A stretch of DNA of 38,752 bases, from positions 1 through 38,752 of the forward strand of contig MUGK01000007.1 in assembly GCA_002007425.1 (NCBI GenBank). Direction: 5' to 3'. The notes beneath the pieces are model-generated. The model did no database searches. It worked only from the letters and a program-made list of their open reading frames with translations, and had not been told where the DNA came from. This document shows positions 34,050 through 38,752 of the stretch, piece after piece. Origin of the DNA: Chromatiales bacterium USCg_Taylor (lineage in GTDB: Bacteria > Pseudomonadota > Gammaproteobacteria > JACCXJ01). The translations under genes and the position numbers were made by a program. The stretch's first letter is position 1. Each line of letters starts with the position of its first letter.

Positions 34050-34886
34050 GTGTTAGATGATTCTTTAAAGGATATCGATGTGGCTCAGGCCCTCCAAGAA
34101 GATGTAGGCGAGGGTGATGTCACCGCCGCTTTGATCCCGTCGGACCACCATTCGAGGGCCCATGTGCTAACACGGGATGATGCGGTTCTGTGCGGAACAC
34201 ACTGGTTTAGCGCTGTCTTTCATCGGCTCGACACGCGGATCGAGATTGCATGGCGGGCGCAAGATGGCGACGAGGTCCTGCCTAACCAAGAGATCTGCGT
34301 GCTCGCCGGCCCCACCCGCGCGTTATTGACCGGGGAGCGCACCGCCCTGAATTTCTTGCAGATGTTGTCCGGGACCGCCACCGTGACGCGCGGCTATGCC
34401 CGTACGTTGCACGGCACCCAGACCAAATTACTCGATACTAGAAAGACCATCCCGGGATTACGCGAGGCGCAGAAATACGCCGTTCGCTGCGGTGGGGGTT
34501 ACAACCACCGCCTCGGCTTGTTCGATGGGGTCCTGATTAAGGAAAACCACATTGCCGCCGTCGGCTCGATCGCCGGAGCCGTCGCTAGCGCCAAGGCGTG
34601 CTATCCGGAGATGCAGGTTGAGGTGGAAGTGCAGAATCTGGCGCAGCTTGACGAGGCGATTTCCGCCGGCGCCGACATCGTGTTACTCGATAACTTCACC
34701 GTGGATCAACTGCATGCGGCTGTCGCCCGCAATCGCGGGCGGGTTCGGATCGAGGCCTCGGGCGGATTCGATCTCGACACGCTGAGAGCGGCCGCCGAGA
34801 CCGGAGTCGATTTCATTTCCGTCGGCGCCTTGACTAAGCATGTCCAGGCGATCGATCTCTCGATGCGTTTTCTCCATGACCACTAA
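34050..34886 (+). CDS. nadC: Nicotinate-nucleotide pyrophosphorylase NadC
   Basis: Encodes a 278-aa quinolinate phosphoribosyltransferase, making nicotinate mononucleotide in de novo NAD synthesis. The N-terminal domain has ALQEDVGEGDVTAALIP. The barrel holds LNFLQMLSGTATVTRGYA, LLDTRKTIPGLREAQKYAV, HRLGLFDGVLIKENHI and SGGFDLDTLRAAAETGVDFI, all family motifs. GTG start at 34050; no strong ribosome binding site is visible. Its stop lies one base before the target duplication of the MITE that follows. Confidence 0.95.
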   Translation: MLDDSLKDIDVAQALQEDVGEGDVTAALIPSDHHSRAHVLTRDDAVLCGTHWFSAVFHRLDTRIEIAWRAQDGDEVLPNQEICVLAGPTRALLTGERTALNFLQMLSGTATVTRGYARTLHGTQTKLLDTRKTIPGLREAQKYAVRCGGGYNHRLGLFDGVLIKENHIAAVGSIAGAVASAKACYPEMQVEVEVQNLAQLDEAISAGADIVLLDNFTVDQLHAAVARNRGRVRIEASGGFDLDTLRAAAETGVDFISVGALTKHVQAIDLSMRFLHDH

Positions 34887-34891
34887 ACTAA

Positions 34892-35034
34892 GGAAGCTCT
34901 GCAAAAGTGTCGCGAGCAAGCCCAGATGCGCGAAGCCGCGGAGCGAGTTGCGAGACATATCAGGTAGATAGGCGAGCGACGAGCAAGCACGCGACAAAGC
35001 AGATGGGCTGCGCAGTAACTTTTGCAGAGCTTCC
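34892..35034. mobile_element. 143-bp MITE with IS5-type ends
   Basis: Perfect 17-bp terminal inverted repeats, GGAAGCTCTGCAAAAGT (34892-34908) and its complement (35018-35034), flank 109 bases with no transposase. CTAA is duplicated directly outside both ends (34888-34891 and 35035-35038). CTAA fits the YTAR target of the IS5 group, so the element was probably moved in trans by an IS5-type transposase. It sits between convergent nadC and the cyclohydrolase gene. Confidence 0.85.
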
Positions 35035-35658
35035 CTAAAGCTTGTTTCTTACCAGCGCATAGACCCGTTCCGTCAACGCATCGGCGCCATTCGTGATTTG
35101 CCCCAGTTCCGCCAAGCGCTCCTTGACAAAACTCGTATCCTTAATCGCGCCTGCGTTGATGTAGACGTTCAGGGCCGCGCTCCGCAGTGCGGCATAGGCG
35201 GCGAGGACCGCGACCCCCGCGTCGCTAATGACGTTGCGGTTACCCTTCTCGGCGACCCGATGGCTCAGGGCAATCGCTTCCGCGCACGCCCGGGCGCACT
35301 TGAGCGGCACCTCGGTGGCCGCGCGCAAGGCCGACTGAATCGCCTCACTGCGCGCGGTCTTTTGCGCCTCGGTCTCTTTCGGGAGGCCGTAGGCCGCCAT
35401 CACCTGATCGAACGCCTCGACATCGGCGCGCACCATGTCGGTGAGACGCTCCCGCAACTCCTCGGCTCGGCGCAGGACATCCTTCATGTCATCCTCGACG
35501 TCGAGATAATTCTGCTTACCGATGGTCAGATTGCACACCATGCTGACGAGGGCCGCGCCCATCGCCCCCATGATCGCGGCCGCGCTCCCTCCGCCCGGCG
35601 TGGATGATTTGCTCGCGAGCTCGTCTAAAAACGTCTGTATCGGTTTATCTTTAATCAT
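35035..35658 (-). CDS. fchA: Methenyl-H4F cyclohydrolase / formimino-H4F cyclodeaminase family (Fch-like)
   Basis: Encodes a 207-aa mostly helical protein of the FTCD-C family. IQTFLDELASKSSTPGGGSAAA is the folate-binding N terminus. AALVSMVCNLTIGKQNY and AEKGNRNVISDAGVAVLAAY are further hallmarks. Stand-alone members act as cyclodeaminases in histidine degradation or as methenyl-H4F cyclohydrolase (Fch) in methylotrophs. With mtdA divergently next to it and no histidine-degradation genes nearby, Fch is the better reading. Its TAG stop (35037-35035) lies inside the CTAA duplication of the MITE. Confidence 0.85.
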   Translation of the reverse strand: MIKDKPIQTFLDELASKSSTPGGGSAAAIMGAMGAALVSMVCNLTIGKQNYLDVEDDMKDVLRRAEELRERLTDMVRADVEAFDQVMAAYGLPKETEAQKTARSEAIQSALRAATEVPLKCARACAEAIALSHRVAEKGNRNVISDAGVAVLAAYAALRSAALNVYINAGAIKDTSFVKERLAELGQITNGADALTERVYALVRNKL

Positions 35659-35837
35659 CGCTCCCAGCCCTCACGGCATCTTTTCGGCGCCTGGATTATA
35701 CGCGAACCCGCCGCGAGCCCGGAACCTCGATTGAGCGAGTTGTCCCCGTGCATGGCTTGCGGTACCTTAAGCTTACGATCGGCGCCGGGCCGCCCAGCGA
35801 CAAGAATCACGTCTGCTCACGATTGAGGACAATAACG

Positions 35838-36713
35838 ATGAAAAAGTTGCTCTTCCAGTTCGATACCGACCCCCTTCCGAGCGTTTTCGACACCGTCGTA
35901 GCCTACGACGGCGGCGCCGATCACGTGACGGCGCATGGCGGCGTGACACCCGCTAATGTGGGATCGCTGGTGGAAGGCACGATCTTCACACGCGCGCCCA
36001 AGGACAAGAAATTCACCGCGATTTTTGTCGGCGGCAGCGATCTCGGAGCAGGTCAGGAATTATTCAAAGCGGTAAAAAAGAAGTTCTTCGGTGACTTTCG
36101 CGTCTCCAGCATGCTCGACAGCAACGGCAGCAACACGACGGCCGCCGCCGCGGTGGCGAGCCTGACCAAGCAGCGTTCGGTCGCCGGGAAGAAGGCCGTG
36201 GTGCTTGCGGGCACGGGACCCGTGGGTCAGCGGGCGAGCGTGATGTTAACCCAGGAAGGCGCCGAGGTGGTCTTGACTTCACGCAAGATGGAACGCGCGC
36301 AGCTCGCGTGCCGCATGATGAAGGAGCGCTTTGGGACAGATATTACCCCGGCGGTTTGCTCCTTCGATGGACCCGAGGTTCGCGATCCGTCGGTCAGAGA
36401 GGTGTTGAAAGGCGCACACGTGGTGCTGGCGACGGGGGCCGCGGGGGTGCATTTGCTCAATGAAGAACACTGGAAGGACCACCCGAGCATCGAAATGCTT
36501 CTTGACGCTAACGCCACACCACCCCTCGGCCTGGGAGGCGTCGATATGATGGACCGCGCCAAGGAGCGCTACGGAAAACTTGCCTACGGGGCCATCGGGT
36601 TCGGCGCCTTGAAGATTACCCTGCATCGCGCCTGTATCGGCAAGATGTTCGAGCGCAACGACCAAATTTTCGATGCCGAGGAAATCTACGCCTTGGCCAA
36701 GAGCCTCGCGTAG
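35838..36713 (+). CDS. mtdA: NAD(P)-dependent methylene-H4F/H4MPT dehydrogenase (MtdA/MtdB)
   Basis: Encodes a 291-aa dehydrogenase of the MtdA/MtdB family, found mainly in methylotrophs. MKKLLFQFDTDPLPSVFDTV and YDGGADHVTAHGGVTPANVG form the pterin-binding part. SMLDSNGSNTTAAAAVASL and the Rossmann loop VVLAGTGPVGQRASVML bind NAD(P). LKITLHRACIGKMFE closes the protein. MtdA interconverts methylene- and methenyl-H4F (and H4MPT), the step next to Fch. MtdA and MtdB are hard to separate by eye. The frame is open to 35748, but GAGGAC eight bases before ATG 35838 and the family N terminus fix the start. Confidence 0.9.
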   Translation: MKKLLFQFDTDPLPSVFDTVVAYDGGADHVTAHGGVTPANVGSLVEGTIFTRAPKDKKFTAIFVGGSDLGAGQELFKAVKKKFFGDFRVSSMLDSNGSNTTAAAAVASLTKQRSVAGKKAVVLAGTGPVGQRASVMLTQEGAEVVLTSRKMERAQLACRMMKERFGTDITPAVCSFDGPEVRDPSVREVLKGAHVVLATGAAGVHLLNEEHWKDHPSIEMLLDANATPPLGLGGVDMMDRAKERYGKLAYGAIGFGALKITLHRACIGKMFERNDQIFDAEEIYALAKSLA

Positions 36714-36745
36714 CGAGGATGTAACGCGCTCCCCGGAGCCGTCCG

Positions 36746-37423
36746 ATGGTTGCGGCAGTGGCGGCGGCCACCACCTTCTCCGAGATCTTGCACGCGAGCG
36801 CCGCGGACCTGCGCGAGCTGCTCGGCAAGCGCAAGCCTTCATCTCAGCCACGCAAAAGACTCGGCAACGCCGCCGCGCGCCTCGGCCTCACCAAGGCACG
36901 GCTGGTTTGCGCGCTGGGCTTTAACCGCGATGCGCGCGAGCTCGGAGCGGAGTTATTGGCACTCGGTTACGCCTCCTACGACGACTTGGCGCAGCATCGC
37001 AACCACGTGTTCGTCACCGATGTCTACGCGGAGATACCGCTCGACGATGTGCTCGTCATCTATTCCCACGCCAAGGATGACCCCGACACGTTATCGATCT
37101 TGCAATACCTGATGCTCAGGCGGCTGTCCCAGATCGAGGCGGCGATCGACGCTCAGGTGCAGGTGTGGGTCATCGAGCGCTATAAACGCGAGGTCCGACA
37201 CATTTACCTGAATGGAATCGCTCAAATAGCGTTTGTCGAGGGCCGGCTAGAGCAAGGCCACCCCGGCTTCCGGGCGTTAGCGAATGAGCTGAAGCTCGTC
37301 ATTGATAGCAAGCTTTTGAGCGGGGGCGAGATCTGTGCCCGCGAATCGCTCTTAGCCAGTGAGAAAAAACGGTTGATCGAGCGCGGGCTGGCGCCGGCCG
37401 CCGGCTCAAATGCTACGGCATAA
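36746..37423 (+). CDS. Unrecognised protein downstream of mtdA
   Basis: Encodes a 225-aa soluble protein with no signal peptide or membrane segment. I do not recognise the family. It begins Ala-rich, has a basic stretch (LLGKRKPSSQPRKRLGNAAA), then ARLGLTKARLVCALGFNRDA. The C-terminal half looks helical and contains QYLMLRRLSQIEAAIDAQVQ and REVRHIYLNGIAQIAFVEGR. CGGAG eight bases before the ATG supports the start. It follows mtdA by 32 bases and is probably co-transcribed, so a link to C1 metabolism is possible but unproven. Confidence 0.7.
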   Translation: MVAAVAAATTFSEILHASAADLRELLGKRKPSSQPRKRLGNAAARLGLTKARLVCALGFNRDARELGAELLALGYASYDDLAQHRNHVFVTDVYAEIPLDDVLVIYSHAKDDPDTLSILQYLMLRRLSQIEAAIDAQVQVWVIERYKREVRHIYLNGIAQIAFVEGRLEQGHPGFRALANELKLVIDSKLLSGGEICARESLLASEKKRLIERGLAPAAGSNATA

Positions 37424-37570
37424 AAAGCATGCCGAACCCAGGCGTTTTCTATTGGCAATGCACCGTACCTGGCGCTATGCTTGCATTATGACCGCTGTCC
37501 AATCCGTTTATCAACGTCATCGTCTCACGTCAGCTTCGTAATAGATTCGCTAGCGCGGGGAGGGAACTCG

Positions 37571-37708
37571 ATGCGATTGCACACCGTGGCTTTCATCTCG
37601 GGCGCGCTGCTAGCGGCCAACCCCGCATTTTTCCGATCTCCGGTGCAATGCCGCATCGCCGGGGAAACGGGCGCGAAGCCATGTCATTTCGAGATCGACG
37701 TCCGATGA
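37571..37708 (+). CDS. Small secreted-type peptide coupled to a membrane protein
   Basis: Encodes only 45 aa. It starts with a signal-like hydrophobic segment (MRLHTVAFISGALLAANPAF) followed by a short polar part with two cysteines (VQCRIAGETGAKPCHF). GGGGAGGG six bases before the ATG is the best ribosome binding site in this part of the window. Its TGA overlaps the next ATG as ATGA. These two features argue that it is translated, either as a functional peptide or as a leader for the following gene. No family was recognised. Confidence 0.55.
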   Translation: MRLHTVAFISGALLAANPAFFRSPVQCRIAGETGAKPCHFEIDVR

Positions 37709-38752
37709 CCCAGCACTCTCATTCGGTCGAACCTGAGCACACCGAATTGCTCTCAGGCACGCCATCAGGAGAGCTCGCGGCGGGCTCCGTGGTAGCCCTC
37801 CAGCCCGGCCAGCGTGCGGAAAAACCCCCGCCGGCGCCGCCGGATGCCGTGCATCAGCACCGCATCTCCGAGGTGCAGGCATCGGTCTACAGGTTTCTGC
37901 GCTACGCCGCCTCGCGCTCGGACATCGAACTTGGCAAGGCGCTCGTCGACAGCCTGATACCGGTCCTGCGCCGGAAGCCGGATATGCTCACACCCGAAGA
38001 TGAGGCGGTGCTATGGGACGGCTACAATCGCGTGAGCAAGTTGGTGGCGCCGGCAACCGACGAAAGCCTGAGCATCACCGATCAGATCCGGCAAGCGCGG
38101 GCGTCGCCCAGGAGCGAGGCCGCGAAATCCTGGCCGGTCGTGAACTGCATCCGTATAGAGCTGCGCAAGACCGTATACCTTTTGATGTTCATGTTGTCGG
38201 TGTTTGTGATCACACAGGCCTACGTCATCCTGCTTACCGACGCGCTCCAGGACCACGCAGATCTCCGCGAAGAATACCAGGCCGTTACCGCGCACATCGG
38301 GGATCTGTGGGACGCGAACCCTGACATCAAGGAGCATGTCTCGCCCTTGAAGCCACTTGTCGACCGGCAGGCGGACCTGGAGCGAAAGATGGAGGTCACA
38401 AGCCGCGCCGAGGCAAGGTTGATGGAGATCTGGTGGTGGATATACCCCGACCCTGCCGAGGCTGTCTCCAACGACCACGAAGAGTATTTAAAGGCCGCGC
38501 TCGCGATCGAGGGTTACTCGCGATCCCTGCTCAGCATTCTTTCCCAGTATGTACTGCCTTTGATACTGGGTCTGCTCGGCGCCATTGCCTATTTGGTGCG
38601 CCGTTCGCTCTTTAGCCTGGCGTACAACAGCTATGCGCCGAGCTTCGGGGGACAGTTTACCCTAGCGTTGCATAAATCTCGGTTGATGGCGATCTCACGC
38701 AGCTTTCAAAGCCGCCAGGTAATGCAACAGTTCCTCCTGGACCGCTTGATTG
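37705..38752 (+). CDS. Two-TM coiled-coil membrane protein, 3' end beyond window
   Basis: An open frame of 349 codons runs off the right edge. It begins MTQHSHSVEPEHTELLSGTP with a Pro/Ala-rich, probably disordered N terminus, then a helical cytoplasmic-type domain (about 50-140). A membrane helix follows at about 156-178 (VYLLMFMLSVFVITQAYVIL). A charged stretch of about 90 residues, probably coiled coil, leads to a second helix near 277-298 (YVLPLILGLLGAIAYLV). The layout suggests the loop between the helices faces the periplasm. No catalytic motif or known family was recognised. It is translationally coupled to the 45-aa peptide gene by an ATGA overlap. Confidence 0.75.
   Translation, partial: MTQHSHSVEPEHTELLSGTPSGELAAGSVVALQPGQRAEKPPPAPPDAVHQHRISEVQASVYRFLRYAASRSDIELGKALVDSLIPVLRRKPDMLTPEDEAVLWDGYNRVSKLVAPATDESLSITDQIRQARASPRSEAAKSWPVVNCIRIELRKTVYLLMFMLSVFVITQAYVILLTDALQDHADLREEYQAVTAHIGDLWDANPDIKEHVSPLKPLVDRQADLERKMEVTSRAEARLMEIWWWIYPDPAEAVSNDHEEYLKAALAIEGYSRSLLSILSQYVLPLILGLLGAIAYLVRRSLFSLAYNSYAPSFGGQFTLALHKSRLMAISRSFQSRQVMQQFLLDRLI

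Noticed and set aside
1-38752. CRISPR arrays, rRNA and tRNA genes
   Set aside because: No regularly spaced repeats, no rRNA-like segments and no T-arm signatures were seen on either strand by eye.

Overview
The window is GC-rich, tightly packed bacterial chromosome with many four-base stop/start overlaps and several GTG or TTG starts. The type II secretion order E-F-G-H-I-J-K-L-M-N-D (Xanthomonas Xps-like), the ampD-ampE pair, a GSI-beta glutamine synthetase with an adenylylation tyrosine, and abundant small palindromic repeats all suggest a gammaproteobacterium or close relative. A divergent mtdA / methenyl-H4F cyclohydrolase pair suggests C1 (methylotroph-type) metabolism. The taxon is an inference; there is no rRNA or tRNA gene to settle it.

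Layout. 1-350: tail of an unknown gene and a terminator. 352-1149 (-): secreted GlcG/HbpS-like protein. 1408-11895 (+): eleven-gene type II secretion operon whose ATPase gene gspE is broken. A 62-bp duplicate of its own 3' region replaces the central core after Walker B. 12064-13476 (+): glnA. 17105-13590 (-): mrp/apbC, dcd, asnS and a cupredoxin. 17229-19256 (+): metG, followed by a RelE/ParE-type toxin-antitoxin pair. 21286-20078 (-): cysteine-rich secreted SGNH/GDSL hydrolase.

26702-21578 (-) is a decaying defence island ordered res, vapB, vapC, mod. The type III-like res has a homopolymer frameshift, an internal deletion that removes the motor motifs, and further indels. The toxin vapC carries one frameshift. 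The methyltransferase mod has two nonsense codons near its C terminus and has absorbed two palindromic repeats in frame.

30463-27023 (-): tungstate ABC transporter tupB-tupC-tupA plus a ModE-like regulator with a periplasmic-binding-protein-like sensor domain. A beta-barrel porin is transcribed divergently across an AT-rich, palindrome-containing region. 33791-32288 (-): ampD-ampE. 34050-34886 (+): nadC. A 143-bp MITE with perfect 17-bp inverted ends and a CTAA target duplication sits exactly between the stop codons of nadC and the convergent cyclohydrolase gene. 35838-37423 (+): mtdA and an unrecognised gene. 37571-end (+): a 45-aa secreted-type peptide translationally coupled to a two-TM, coiled-coil membrane protein that runs off the window.

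The strongest leads are the gspE segment replacement, the in-frame palindrome insertions in mod, the MITE at the convergent stop codons, the putative tungstate regulon with its own outer-membrane channel, and the coupled small-peptide/membrane-protein pair at the right end. No CRISPR array, phage or complete insertion sequence was seen.
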